Part shown: positions 17,692 through 26,629 of the stretch, piece by piece
How the letters are laid out: each line of letters opens with the position of its first letter
How positions within the stretch are numbered: position 1 is the stretch's first letter
Translations under genes and position numbers: made by a program
The notes under the pieces: generated by a model
The model's database searches: none
The model's input: the letters and a program-made list of their open reading frames with translations, nothing else
What the model was told of the DNA's origin: nothing
Origin: Methylomonas sp. EFPC3
GTDB taxonomy: Bacteria; Pseudomonadota; Gammaproteobacteria; Methylococcales; Methylomonadaceae
Direction: 5' to 3'
Length of the DNA: 64,000 bases
Assembly (NCBI RefSeq): GCF_029643245.1
Contig: NZ_CP116398.1
Span: 1,364,001 to 1,428,000 of the forward strand

Positions 17692-20433
17692 ATGACTGCA
17701 CAATACAGCTACTCATTCAACACCGGCGATGGTAAAAACAAGGCCTTATTAGGCGGTAAAGGCGCCAATCTGTGCGAAATGACCCAAATGGGTTTTAACG
17801 TGCCGCCGGGCTTTGTCATCACTACCCAAACCTGTCTCAGCTACCTGGAACAGAAACGCTTGCCGGACGGTTTGATGGACGAAGTGCGCGCACAAATTTC
17901 AGAGATCGAGCGGGTGACCGGCAAACATTTCGGCGGCGCCAGCGACCCGCTGCTGGTCTCGGTGCGGTCCGGCTCGGCGATTTCGATGCCGGGCATGATG
18001 GACACCATCTTGAACCTGGGTCTGAACAAGCAGACCCTGGCCGGCCTGATCGAGGAAACTTCCGACCCGCGTTTCGCTTACGACGCTTACCGGCGCTTCA
18101 TTCAACTGTTCGGCAAGGTAGCGCTCGGGATTGAAGACGAGAAATTCGACACCCATTTCAACAACGTCAAACGCGCCGCCGGCATCAAGGCCGACGTCGC
18201 ATTGAGCGCGGACCAGTTACAAGAAATCAGCGAATTGTTCTTGATGGTCGTGCATGAAGAAACTGGCCGGCCGTTTCCGGAAGACGTTTACCAGCAATTG
18301 GAAATTGCGATCTGCGCCGTATTCAATTCCTGGATGGGCAAGCGAGCGGTCGACTACCGCAAAGAATTCCACATCACGCCGGATATCGCCAACGGCACCG
18401 CAGTCAATATTGTGACCATGGTGTTCGGCAACATGGGCGACGATTGCGCTACCGGCGTTGGCTTCACCCGCAATCCCGGCACCGGCGAAAACGAGATGTA
18501 CGGCGAATATTTGGTCAATGCCCAAGGCGAAGATGTCGTGGCCGGCATCCGCACCCCAAAACCGGTGCACGAAATGGCCAAGGAAATGCCCGAGCAATAC
18601 CGGCAATTGGTGGAATTGCGCAACAAGCTGGAAGCGCATTACCACGAAGTGCAGGATTACGAATACACCATCGAACGCGGCGTGTTGTACTGCCTGCAAA
18701 CCCGCAACGGCAAAATGAATGCGGCGGCGATGGTCAAAACCTCGATCGACATGGTCGCCGAAGGCCTGATCAGCAAGGAGCAAGCCTTATTGCGGATCAA
18801 TCCGGAGTTATTGGAACAGTTGCTGCATCCGCAACTGGCGCCGGATCACACCAACAAACCAATCGCCACCGGCCTGCCGGCTTCACCGGGCGCGGCCTGC
18901 GGCCATTGCGTATTCGACGCCGATACCGCCGTCCGCCTCGCTAAAACCGGTCAGGATTTAATCCTGTTGCGGGAAGAAACCAAACCAGAGGACATCCACG
19001 GTTTCTTCGCCGCCCAAGGCGTTTTGACCAGCCGCGGCGGTAAAACTTCGCACGCCGCGGTGGTGGCGCGCGGCATGGGCAAGGCCTGTGTCGCCGGCGC
19101 CGAAGACATCAAGGTCGATGTGCGGGCGCGACTGGCTATCGTCGGCGATATCCACATCAAGGAAGGCGATCTGATCACGATCGACGGCAGTAACGGCAAT
19201 ATATATCTGGGCCGAATTCCGACCATCGCCCCGCGATTCTCCGATGAACTGAAAATCTTACTCGGCTGGGCCGACGAAGTCGCCCGGCTGCGGGTCCACG
19301 CCAACGTCGACACGCCGGAAACCGCGCGTCTGGCGGTGAGTTACGGCGCCAAAGGCATTGGCCTCTGCCGCACAGAACGCATGTTCAACGCCGCCGACCG
19401 GTTGCCGCTGGTAGTCGACATGATCCTGGCCCACAACACCGAAGAGCGGGAAGCGGCGCTGGCCAAACTATTCCCGATCCAGCGCGACGACTTCGAACAA
19501 TTGTTCGAAGCGATGTCGCCGCACCCGGTTACCGTCCGCTTGCTGGACCCACCGATGCACGAGTTCCTGCCCAACGAACACCAATTGACCGACGAACTGG
19601 ACGCGCTGAAACATTACCTGACCATCGTCAAGGGCCAACGGGTGACGCTGGACACCTTGACCAATGCCGGCGACCTGCCGGCGCCGTTCAACCGGTTGAA
19701 CGAAGACGTGATCCTGGAAGCGATCGCCAAGAAGCAGATGATGCTGGACAAGGTGCTGGAGCTCTACGAAGTCAATCCGATGCTGGGCCACCGCGGCGTT
19801 CGCCTGGGCATGAGCTATCCGGAAATCTACAAGATGCAGATCCGCTCGATTTTGGAGGCGGCGGCGCGTTGCATCAAACAACGGATTCCGGTCGAGCCGG
19901 AAATCATGGTGCCGCAAGTCATCACGGCGCAAGAACTGAAAAAGGTGAAAGGCTACGTCGACGAAATCCAGAACGAGGTCGAAAGCCAGTACAAGATAAA
20001 ACTGAACTTCAAATTCGGCACGATGATCGAAACGGTCAGGGCCTGCACCCGTGCCGACCGCTTGGCGGCGACGGCCAGCTTCTTCTCGTTCGGCACCAAC
20101 GATTTGACCCAGGCCACCTTCTCCTTCTCGCGGGAAGACGCCGAAAACAAATTCCTGCCCTTATACGAAGAATCCGGCTTGTTGGAAGACAACCCGTTTG
20201 AAACGCTGGATATCGAGGGCCTCGGCAAACTGATGAAAATGGCGGTGGATTTGGGCCGACAACAACGCCCGGATTTGAAAATCGGCATTTGCGGCGAACA
20301 CGGCGGTCATCCACGTTCGATCCGTTTCGTCCATAACTTGGGCTTGAACTACGTCTCCTGCTCGGCGCCGCGAATTCCGGTGGCCAGGCTGGCGGCTGCC
20401 CACGCCAAACTGCTGGAAAATAAGCCAATATAA
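17692..20433 (+). CDS. ppdK: Pyruvate, phosphate dikinase
   Basis: 913 aa, the bacterial PPDK length. The N-terminal ATP-grasp nucleotide domain begins TGDGKNKALLGGKGANLCEM. The swivelling phosphohistidine is His454 in RGGKTSHAAVVARGMGKAC. The C-terminal PEP/pyruvate TIM barrel has GLCRTERMF, GHRGVRLGMSYPEIY and the active-site segment KIGICGEHGGHP. The enzyme interconverts pyruvate + ATP + Pi and PEP + AMP + PPi. In Methylomonas-type methanotrophs PPi-dependent glycolysis uses this enzyme. It is monocistronic as seen here. Confidence 0.96.
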   Translation: MTAQYSYSFNTGDGKNKALLGGKGANLCEMTQMGFNVPPGFVITTQTCLSYLEQKRLPDGLMDEVRAQISEIERVTGKHFGGASDPLLVSVRSGSAISMPGMMDTILNLGLNKQTLAGLIEETSDPRFAYDAYRRFIQLFGKVALGIEDEKFDTHFNNVKRAAGIKADVALSADQLQEISELFLMVVHEETGRPFPEDVYQQLEIAICAVFNSWMGKRAVDYRKEFHITPDIANGTAVNIVTMVFGNMGDDCATGVGFTRNPGTGENEMYGEYLVNAQGEDVVAGIRTPKPVHEMAKEMPEQYRQLVELRNKLEAHYHEVQDYEYTIERGVLYCLQTRNGKMNAAAMVKTSIDMVAEGLISKEQALLRINPELLEQLLHPQLAPDHTNKPIATGLPASPGAACGHCVFDADTAVRLAKTGQDLILLREETKPEDIHGFFAAQGVLTSRGGKTSHAAVVARGMGKACVAGAEDIKVDVRARLAIVGDIHIKEGDLITIDGSNGNIYLGRIPTIAPRFSDELKILLGWADEVARLRVHANVDTPETARLAVSYGAKGIGLCRTERMFNAADRLPLVVDMILAHNTEEREAALAKLFPIQRDDFEQLFEAMSPHPVTVRLLDPPMHEFLPNEHQLTDELDALKHYLTIVKGQRVTLDTLTNAGDLPAPFNRLNEDVILEAIAKKQMMLDKVLELYEVNPMLGHRGVRLGMSYPEIYKMQIRSILEAAARCIKQRIPVEPEIMVPQVITAQELKKVKGYVDEIQNEVESQYKIKLNFKFGTMIETVRACTRADRLAATASFFSFGTNDLTQATFSFSREDAENKFLPLYEESGLLEDNPFETLDIEGLGKLMKMAVDLGRQQRPDLKIGICGEHGGHPRSIRFVHNLGLNYVSCSAPRIPVARLAAAHAKLLENKPI

Positions 20434-20442
20434 GCCGACGCA

Positions 20443-20468
20443 GCCGGCGCCAAAAACCAGGCGCCGGC
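20443..20468. terminator. GC-rich hairpin between convergent ppdK and diguanylate cyclase genes
   Basis: A perfect 9-bp stem (GCCGGCGCC / GGCGCCGGC) with an 8-nt A-rich loop lies 10 bp after the ppdK stop and 12 bp before the stop of the converging gene. No clear T-run follows on either side, so it may be a Rho-independent-like bidirectional barrier or simply an mRNA 3' end stabiliser. Confidence 0.5.
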
Positions 20469-20479
20469 CGCTTCGCTGT

Positions 20480-21718
20480 TTATTCCCGGTAACGTCCGAC
20501 CCGGTTCCGCCCCGAAGCCTTGGCGTCGTACAAGGCTTGGTCGGCACGATACAGCAAGCTATCGAAGGCTTGATCGTGGCCCGGAATGATGGTCGCCACG
20601 CCGAGACTGATCGTCACAAACTCGGAAATCTTCGAATCCGGATGCGGCATCCGCATGTTTTCTACCGCTTTCCGCAGGATTTCCGCCAACACCAGGATTT
20701 GGTCGGCGTCGCATGCCGCCACCACACAAAACTCTTCGCCGCCGTAACGGGCGATCAAATCGCCGGGCCGGCGAAAAAACCGTTTCAAGGTTCTTGCCAC
20801 CTGCCGCAAACACTGGTCGCCTTCCAAATGCCCCAGATTGTCGTTGTAGGATTTGAAAAAATCGATGTCAATCATAATCATCGACAATGGGTATTGATGC
20901 CTTAACGCCCGTTTCCACTCGCGCTTGACGAAAGCGTCGTAGTAGCGCCGATTCGGCAGTAATGTCAGCGAATCCAAATAGGCCAATTGCAGCCGGCTCT
21001 GGGCTTTGTCCAGTCGTTTGCTCAGCCGAGCTTGCGCCAAATACGACAACAACAACACAATCAAACCGATCAGCGCGACGATAGCATGCGTGATCACCAA
21101 ATGCTCCACCCGCTCGTTGACGAAACTATCCAGGCTGGAGGCCGGTATATTCACGCTGACGCCGCCCCGCACGTCGCCCAGCGTATATCCGTCCTGATCG
21201 TGGCATTTCAGGCATTCCGGTTCGACCAGCAACGGCGCCATATAGCGGTAAAACGGTTTACCGTCGATCATGCCGGACCCGCTGACGCTTTTTTGGCCTT
21301 GCTTGAACGCAGCCATCGCTCCGGCCTCCCAACTATCCGGTTTGTTCTCCGGCCGCAGTGGTTCGGTACTGGTGATATGGAAGTTGATACCGCTTTGACT
21401 CTGGCTCATTTCCGCCAACTGCCGGGTCATGAATGCCGGATTGATCAAAGTCAGCTTGACGCCTTCCTTGGTTTCGACATCGCGGTTGGGCACTTTCAAA
21501 TAAGGATTGGGTTGCGTGCCTGGATCGATCGGAACGTACACGCCGCCGTGCGAGGCATTCCACTTTCTGACCAGCACAATGTGATCGAAAAACATTTCGG
21601 CCTGACGGGTGGCGATATTTTGCGCGTACTGTTTGGTGTCCATTACTTGCTGGTATAGGTTCAGGCTAAGCAGCATTAGCCACAGAACCGCATAAACCAG
21701 GAACGTAATCCGTCTCAT
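20480..21718 (-). CDS. Membrane diguanylate cyclase with DUF3365-type haem-binding sensor domain
   Basis: 412 aa from the ATG at 21718 (GAGG 6 nt upstream). An N-terminal membrane anchor (ITFLVYAVLWLMLLSLNLY) is followed by a periplasmic DUF3365-like domain with a c-type haem motif CLKCH in LLVEPECLKCHDQDGYTLGDVRGG. A second membrane helix (ITHAIVALIGLIVLLLSYLA), a short coiled linker and a C-terminal GGDEF domain follow. The active site is intact (YGGEEF) and an I-site RPGD lies 5 residues before it, predicting product inhibition. It probably makes c-di-GMP in response to redox, NO or O2 at a periplasmic haem; the ligand is inference. It converges with ppdK. Confidence 0.9.
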   Translation of the reverse strand: MRRITFLVYAVLWLMLLSLNLYQQVMDTKQYAQNIATRQAEMFFDHIVLVRKWNASHGGVYVPIDPGTQPNPYLKVPNRDVETKEGVKLTLINPAFMTRQLAEMSQSQSGINFHITSTEPLRPENKPDSWEAGAMAAFKQGQKSVSGSGMIDGKPFYRYMAPLLVEPECLKCHDQDGYTLGDVRGGVSVNIPASSLDSFVNERVEHLVITHAIVALIGLIVLLLSYLAQARLSKRLDKAQSRLQLAYLDSLTLLPNRRYYDAFVKREWKRALRHQYPLSMIMIDIDFFKSYNDNLGHLEGDQCLRQVARTLKRFFRRPGDLIARYGGEEFCVVAACDADQILVLAEILRKAVENMRMPHPDSKISEFVTISLGVATIIPGHDQAFDSLLYRADQALYDAKASGRNRVGRYRE

Positions 21719-21917
21719 CAATTGCCTCAAAAAATACTTGCCACCACGCCGTGCTCCTCACCGGCCGCGTATCCAACAACCACACTATGGCGCCCGTGGA
21801 AGCGCTGTCACATCATATCAGCAGACAACTTCGATATGAATTGAAATGGCCTGTTGATGCTGGCACTATAAACAAGCCGGACGCCCAAATGAATGAACCT
21901 TATCACTCTTCCAGCAA

Positions 21918-22400
21918 ATGACAGAATCAGAACGTATCAGCCACGCGGAACACGACCACAACCAATGCATTCGAAAAGCGATAAGTGTAGCGGAACAGCT
22001 TTGCTTGTCACGCGGCGTGCAGTTAACCCCGATCCGGCACAAAATTCTGGAGTTGATTTGGAACAGCCACAAGGCGGTCAAAGCTTACGATCTGCTCGAC
22101 CAAATCCGCCCGGTCAACGATGCCGCCAAACCGTCAACCGTCTACCGGGCGCTGGATTTTTTACTGGAACAAGGCCTGATTCACCGAGTGGAAAGTCTGA
22201 ATGCTTTCGTCGGCTGCCATTGCTCCGGCACCCAGCACGACCAACTCTTGCTGATCTGCACCGCCTGCCATACCGTAGAAGAGCGCGCCGCCCCAAACGT
22301 ACTGAGCGCGCTGGAGGTGGAATTGACCACTGCCAACTTCGTCCCGCAGCGGAAAACCATCGAGATACACGGATTGTGTAAATCCTGTAAACCTGCTTAG
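21918..22400 (+). CDS. zur: Fur-family transcriptional regulator, Zur-like
   Basis: 160 aa. An N-terminal winged helix (GVQLTPIRHKILELIW...KPSTVYRALDFLLEQGLIHRVES) is followed by the metal-binding dimerisation domain. That domain has HCSGTQHDQLLLICTACHTVEE, a Cys pair for the structural zinc, and a C-terminal GLCKSCK. An N-terminal His/Cys-rich segment (HAEHDHNQC) and the Cys pattern resemble Zur more than Fur. No zinc uptake genes (znuABC) lie beside it, so the metal is inferred from sequence type only. Upstream 190 bp are shared with the divergently oriented cyclase gene. A candidate small RNA follows. Confidence 0.85.
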   Translation: MTESERISHAEHDHNQCIRKAISVAEQLCLSRGVQLTPIRHKILELIWNSHKAVKAYDLLDQIRPVNDAAKPSTVYRALDFLLEQGLIHRVESLNAFVGCHCSGTQHDQLLLICTACHTVEERAAPNVLSALEVELTTANFVPQRKTIEIHGLCKSCKPA

Positions 22401-22427
22401 ACCAGCGCGTCAGAAAAAGCCGACAAA

Positions 22428-22445
22428 CATTGACCTGGGTCAATG
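22428..22445 (+). promoter_or_regulatory. FNR/Anr-like palindromic box
   Basis: CATTGAC and GTCAATG are perfect inverted arms around CTGG, so the core reads TTGAC-N4-GTCAA, one base per half-site away from the FNR consensus TTGAT-N4-ATCAA. Its centre (22436.5) lies about 41 bp before a predicted start at about 22477, and a TAAACT hexamer occupies 22465-22470. This is class II FNR-promoter geometry. Binding by FNR/Anr is inference. Confidence 0.5.
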
Positions 22446-22476
22446 CTTTTATCGGCTAAAGCCCTAAACTGCAGCC

Positions 22477-22560
22477 ATGTCGAACGCTTTCCTACCGTCG
22501 ACATGATCCTCTTGAAAGATAGATGCCTGGCGGGTGAGTTTACTCTCCCGCCTTTTTTTT
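22477..22560 (+). ncRNA. Candidate small RNA with two hairpins between zur and ligA
   Basis: No protein is apparent. An 8-bp perfect stem (CATGTCGA 22476-22483 / TCGACATG 22498-22505) presents a 14-nt pyrimidine-rich loop containing CUUUCCUACC. A single-stranded GAUCCUCUUGAAAGAUAG follows, then a strong intrinsic terminator. The CCU-rich loop and linker could pair with Shine-Dalgarno sequences, as in many trans-acting sRNAs. A TAAACT -10 and an FNR-like box lie upstream at class II spacing. It could instead be the 3' UTR of zur. About 84 nt if the start at 22477 is right. Confidence 0.5.
22529..22560 (+). terminator. Rho-independent terminator
   Basis: GGCGGG pairs with CCCGCC; inside it GAGT pairs with ACTC around a two-base loop, and eight T follow. 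This is the clearest intrinsic terminator in the window. It ends the candidate small RNA and/or zur before the ligase gene. A TATAAT at 22576-22581 just downstream may belong to the ligase promoter. Confidence 0.88.
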
Positions 22561-22610
22561 GCCGCGCGATCCTCCTATAATCGCCGCCCTACCCACTCCA
22601 AACCACCCGC

Positions 22611-24566
22611 ATGCTCAGCGACAGCCAAAAACGCCTGCTCCAACAAACCGGAGACGAGTTGCAGGACATCGGCGAACACCGTTTTTGCGAGCTGTGTCGC
22701 CATCCGCAGCAAATCGAATCGACCGCCGACAACGAGTTGATCGCCTTTTTGAAAGTCGCCAACGCCCTCTACCGCGGCGGCGAACCGGCGATCAGCGACA
22801 GCGACTACGATTTCGTGTTTCTGGCCGAACTGAAACAGCGCCACCCAGAACATCCATTGCTGCACGAAGTGGAGCCGGAACCGGCCTTCGCCGGTAAAAC
22901 CGTCGATCTGCCGGTGATGATGCTATCGACCGACAAGGCCTACAGCCGCGACGAAGTCGAACGCTGGGCGGCGCGCATCGAAAAAGCGGCGGAAGAACTG
23001 GGCCAGAACTTTGCCGAGCTGCAATTCAAGATCACGCCAAAACTGGACGGTTACGCCGCCTACGACGACGGCCGCATGCTGTATACCCGCGGCGACGGCC
23101 GCAAAGGCCAGGACATCAGCCGCGTGTTCGAGCGCGGCCTGCAAGTTGCCAACCAAGGCCAGCGCGGCCTGGGCGCCGGCGAAATCGTGGTCAGCCGCAG
23201 TTATTTCGATCGGAACCTGGCCGACTTTTTCGACAACCCGCGGAATTTTCAGGCCAGCGTGATCAAGGAAAAAGAGCTGGACGAACACGCCCAACAAGCC
23301 ATCAACGACCATGCCGCGGTATTTTATCCGTTTGCGTTACTGCCGGCCTGGACCGGCGCCTGGGCCGAATTGATCGCCGACTTCGAGAGCCACGTCAAAA
23401 CCATCTGGCATAAAGTCGACTACGACGTCGACGGCGTGATTCTGGAAATCGCCGACGAGGGATTGAAAACGTATTTAGGCGCCACCCGCCACCACCACCG
23501 CTGGCAGTTGGCGTACAAGGAAAATTTGGAAACCGCCGAAGTCAGAATTTTGCATGTCTTGCCGCAAACCTCGCGCTCGGGCCGGATTACGCCGGTCGCC
23601 GAGCTGGAACCGACCCGACTCAGCGGCGCCCTGCTGTCGCGGGCGACGGCCCACCATTACAAAATGGTGCTGGACAAGGGCATAGGTCCCGGCGCGCTGA
23701 TCCGCCTGGCACGTTCCGGCGAGGTGATTCCGAAAATCGAGGCGGTCATCCGCCCGGCCGAACCCGACATCCCCGAGGCCTGTCCCAGTTGCGGCCACGC
23801 CTTGATTTGGGATAACGACTACCTGCTTTGCCCGAACAATCTGGCTTGTCCGGCACAAATCAGCAACAGCATGGAGCATTTCTTCAGGGTATTGAAAAAC
23901 AACGACGGTTTCGGCGCCGCCAGCATCAAACGTCTGTACGAACACGGTATCCGCCGCGTCGACCAAATCTACGCCCTCAGCGCCGAGCAATTCGAAGGCA
24001 TGGGCTTCGGCCCGAAACAATCGCAAAATCTGGTCGACCAGTTGTTGCGCAGCCGGCGCGAAGCGGTCGAAGACTGGCGCTTCCTGGCCGCGTTCGGCGT
24101 GTTCCGCATGGGCTTGGGCAATTGCGAACGTTTGCTGGCCCACTACCCCCTGCAAGCTATCTTCGAATTGAGCGAAGCCGATATCGTCGCGATCGAAGGC
24201 TTTGCCGAAAAAACTGCCGCCGTGATTACCGAAGGCTTCGCCAATATCAAACCCTTGTTCGATAATTTAATGGCGCTGGGATTTAACTTACAGGCCAGTC
24301 AGGCGCAACCCGACGAAAACGCGCACCCGTTGGCCGGCAAAACCCTGGTATTTACCGGCACTTTGCACAGCGGCAGCCGCGATGAGCTTAGCAAACAAGC
24401 CAAAGCCAAGGGCGCCAAAGTCGGTAGTTCGGTATCGGCCAAGACCGACTATCTGGTGGCCGGCGACAATGTCGGCGCCAACAAAACCAACGCCGCCCGC
24501 GAAAAAGGCGTCGAGGTAATCAGCGAGCAGGAATTTCTGGCCTTGCTAAACGGAGACACAGCATGA
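22611..24566 (+). CDS. ligA: Divergent NAD-dependent DNA ligase (LigA family)
   Basis: 651 aa. The domain order of LigA is visible: domain Ia (ISDSDYDFVFLAEL), adenylation domain with the nucleophile Lys in TPKLDGYAAY, TRGDGRKGQD, GEIVVSRSYF...NPRNFQAS and DYDVDGVILEI, and OB fold (RSGRITPVAELEP). A Cys4 zinc finger (CPSCG...CPNNLACPAQ), helix-hairpin-helix region and C-terminal BRCT (LAGKTLVFTGTL) follow. Motif sequences are clearly off the usual consensus (for example KLDGYAAY for KIDGLAIS), and it overlaps thiD by ATGA. It may be a second, specialised ligase beside a housekeeping LigA elsewhere, or the only one in this lineage. Confidence 0.85.
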   Translation: MLSDSQKRLLQQTGDELQDIGEHRFCELCRHPQQIESTADNELIAFLKVANALYRGGEPAISDSDYDFVFLAELKQRHPEHPLLHEVEPEPAFAGKTVDLPVMMLSTDKAYSRDEVERWAARIEKAAEELGQNFAELQFKITPKLDGYAAYDDGRMLYTRGDGRKGQDISRVFERGLQVANQGQRGLGAGEIVVSRSYFDRNLADFFDNPRNFQASVIKEKELDEHAQQAINDHAAVFYPFALLPAWTGAWAELIADFESHVKTIWHKVDYDVDGVILEIADEGLKTYLGATRHHHRWQLAYKENLETAEVRILHVLPQTSRSGRITPVAELEPTRLSGALLSRATAHHYKMVLDKGIGPGALIRLARSGEVIPKIEAVIRPAEPDIPEACPSCGHALIWDNDYLLCPNNLACPAQISNSMEHFFRVLKNNDGFGAASIKRLYEHGIRRVDQIYALSAEQFEGMGFGPKQSQNLVDQLLRSRREAVEDWRFLAAFGVFRMGLGNCERLLAHYPLQAIFELSEADIVAIEGFAEKTAAVITEGFANIKPLFDNLMALGFNLQASQAQPDENAHPLAGKTLVFTGTLHSGSRDELSKQAKAKGAKVGSSVSAKTDYLVAGDNVGANKTNAAREKGVEVISEQEFLALLNGDTA

Positions 24567-25342
24567 GCCGGCCGATCGTATTGTGTTTTTCCGGCCACGA
24601 CCCCAGCGGCGGCGCCGGGATTCAAGCCGATATCGAAGCCATCGCCAGCCACCGCTGCCACGCCGCCAGCATCGTCACGGCACTGACCGAACAAGACAGC
24701 CGCAACGTCAAAAAGCTGATTCCGCAGCGCGCGGAGGATATTCTCAGCCAAGCCGAAACGCTGTTAAACGACTTCACAGTTGCCGCCTGCAAAATCGGCC
24801 TGATCGGCGACGCCGAAGTCGCCAGAGCGATTGCCCAGGTATTGCGGCAATATCCGACCGTTCCGGTGGTACTGGACCCGGTGCTGGCTGCCGGCGGCGG
24901 CACCGAGTTGGCCGGCCGGCAGTTGATAGACGTCATCGTCTCCGAACTACTCCCGCTCACGACCTTACTCACCCCCAACAGCGATGAAGCCCGCCGCCTC
25001 TCCGGTCAAACCGATCTGGCCGACTGCGCGCGCTGGCTGCAACAGCGCGGAGCCGAGTACGTGCTAATCACCGGTACCCACGAAAACTCCGAGCTGGTAC
25101 ACAACCGTTTATACATGCCCGACGGCCTCAACCAAACCTTCAATTGGGAACGCCTGCCCCACCACTACCACGGCTCCGGCTGCACGCTGGCTAGCACGAT
25201 TGCCGCGTTGCTGGCCCAAGGCCTGGACATGTTCACCGCCGTCAGCGAAGCCCAGGAATTTACCTGGCAATCCCTGGCTGCGGCCTACCTGCCCGGAACA
25301 GGCCAACATCATCCGGACCGGCTATTTTGGGTGGAGACATGA
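24563..25342 (+). CDS. thiD: Hydroxymethylpyrimidine/phosphomethylpyrimidine kinase
   Basis: 259 aa of the ribokinase-like ThiD family: FSGHDPSGGAGIQADIEAI at the N-terminus for HMP binding, CKIGLIGD, VVLDPVLAAGGG, LTPNSDEARRLSG, and the C-terminal anion-hole segment HHYHGSGCTLASTIAALLA. It phosphorylates HMP and HMP-P to HMP-PP for thiamine. The gene starts within the ligase stop (ATGA) and ends within the thiE start (ATGA), so the three are translationally coupled. No TPP riboswitch is visible upstream. Confidence 0.93.
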   Translation: MSRPIVLCFSGHDPSGGAGIQADIEAIASHRCHAASIVTALTEQDSRNVKKLIPQRAEDILSQAETLLNDFTVAACKIGLIGDAEVARAIAQVLRQYPTVPVVLDPVLAAGGGTELAGRQLIDVIVSELLPLTTLLTPNSDEARRLSGQTDLADCARWLQQRGAEYVLITGTHENSELVHNRLYMPDGLNQTFNWERLPHHYHGSGCTLASTIAALLAQGLDMFTAVSEAQEFTWQSLAAAYLPGTGQHHPDRLFWVET

Positions 25343-25950
25343 AGTTTCCCGGCAGAGGCCTGTACGCCATCACCCAACCGGACGGCAAATCCATTGCTCA
25401 AGTCGTCGCAGACGTTGAAGCGGCGTTACGCGGCGGTGCCGCCGTGATTCAATACCGCGACAAAAATCCGCTGGATGCCGGCAAACTGGCCGCCGAGCTG
25501 TTGGCCGTTTGCCACGCGCACCAGGTGCCGTTATTAATCAACGACAGCGTCGAATTGGCGCTGGCGGTTGGTGCCGACGGCGTGCATTTGGGCCGCGACG
25601 ACGGCGACCTGGCGGCCGCCAGGGCCGCATTGGGGCCCGACGCGATCATCGGCGTGTCCTGTTACAACGACATCGGCAGAGCGACAGCGGCCGTCGCCGC
25701 CGGCGCCGATTACGTGGCCTTCGGCCGCTTTTTCCCTTCCGGCTCCAAGCCATTGGCCGCGCCGGCCGAAATCGGCACGCTAGAAATAGCCAAGCGCAGT
25801 TTGCAAGTCCCTATCGTCGCGATCGGCGGCATATTGCCGGAAAACGCTGGACAGCTATTGGCAGCCGGTGCAGACTTACTCGCCGTCATCGGCGGCGTAT
25901 TCGACGGCGACCCGTTCGCAGCCGCGCGCCGTTTCCAGGCATTGTTCTAA
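25339..25950 (+). CDS. thiE: Thiamine-phosphate synthase
   Basis: 203 aa TIM barrel from the ATG at 25339, which overlaps the thiD stop. It starts [16 protein letters not shown]. Family motifs: [63 protein letters not shown] and [28 protein letters not shown]. It joins HMP-PP and thiazole phosphate to thiamine phosphate, next to its substrate supplier ThiD. No other thi genes are near. Confidence 0.94.
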   Translation: MKFPGRGLYAITQPDGKSIAQVVADVEAALRGGAAVIQYRDKNPLDAGKLAAELLAVCHAHQVPLLINDSVELALAVGADGVHLGRDDGDLAAARAALGPDAIIGVSCYNDIGRATAAVAAGADYVAFGRFFPSGSKPLAAPAEIGTLEIAKRSLQVPIVAIGGILPENAGQLLAAGADLLAVIGGVFDGDPFAAARRFQALF

Positions 25951-25967
25951 TTTTTGCGGAGGCCGCC

Positions 25968-26174
25968 ATGCCAGACCATGTCTACCAAAAAATCGAATTA
26001 ACCGGCTCGTCCACTGTCAGCATCGAAAACGCGGTGGAAAACGCCGTGGCCAAGGCCGGCGAATCGGTGGCCAATATGCGTTGGTTCGAAGTAATCGAAA
26101 CCCGCGGCCATATCGCCGACGGCAAAATCGCCCACTGGCAAGTCACGATCAAAGTCGGTTACACGCTGGACTGA
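25968..26174 (+). CDS. Dodecin family flavin-binding protein
   Basis: 68 aa: [47 protein letters not shown]. This is the dodecin pattern (YK.IEL.G.S..S...A...A...A..T...M.WFEV...RG.I..G....WQV.LKVGF.L), including the Trp that stacks on flavin. Dodecins form 12-mers that store or buffer flavins. A GCGGAGG RBS sits 5 bp before the ATG. It lies 17 bp downstream of thiE, but a metabolic link to thiamine is not evident. Confidence 0.93.
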   Translation: MPDHVYQKIELTGSSTVSIENAVENAVAKAGESVANMRWFEVIETRGHIADGKIAHWQVTIKVGYTLD

Positions 26175-26184
26175 ACTGCCGGTT

Positions 26185-26622
26185 ATGGACGCCTTTCTGC
26201 AAGCCGCGATCGCCGAAGCCGAAGCCGGTTTGGCGGAAGGCGGCATCCCGATCGGCTCGGTGCTGGTTTATCAGAATCGTATCATCGGCCGCGGCCATAA
26301 CCGCCGGGTGCAACAGGGCAGCGCCATTCTGCACGGCGAAATGGATGCGCTGGAACATGCCGGCCGCTTACCGGCCCAGGTCTACCGCGACAGCGTGCTC
26401 TACACCACCTTGTCGCCCTGCGCGATGTGCAGCGGCGCGATTTTGCTATACGGCATCCCGCACGTCGTAATCGGCGAGAACCAAACCTTCGTCGGCGAAG
26501 AAGAATTACTGCGCCAACGCGGCGTAAGGCTGGAAATAATCCAAGACCAGCGCTGCATCGAATTAATGCGGGATTTCATTGCCGCCCGTCCCGAACTCTG
26601 GAACGAAGACATCGGCGTCTAA
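26185..26622 (+). CDS. Nucleoside/cytosine deaminase, CDA fold
   Basis: 145 aa. The zinc and catalytic motif is HGEMDALEHAG (His ligand and Glu proton shuttle), and LSPCAMCSGAILLYGIPHVVIGE supplies the two Cys ligands. The spacing, GEMDAL and PCAMC resemble yeast-type cytosine deaminase (Fcy1-like) more than TadA or guanine deaminase, and the C-terminal WNEDIGV agrees. It probably deaminates cytosine or a related base in pyrimidine salvage, though the substrate is not proven. It follows dodecin by 10 bp. Confidence 0.85.
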   Translation: MDAFLQAAIAEAEAGLAEGGIPIGSVLVYQNRIIGRGHNRRVQQGSAILHGEMDALEHAGRLPAQVYRDSVLYTTLSPCAMCSGAILLYGIPHVVIGENQTFVGEEELLRQRGVRLEIIQDQRCIELMRDFIAARPELWNEDIGV

Positions 26623-26629
26623 GCCTCGC

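Noticed and set aside
24563-25950. TPP riboswitch controlling thiDE
   Set aside because: The genes overlap the ligase gene; no Thi-box like sequence was seen upstream.
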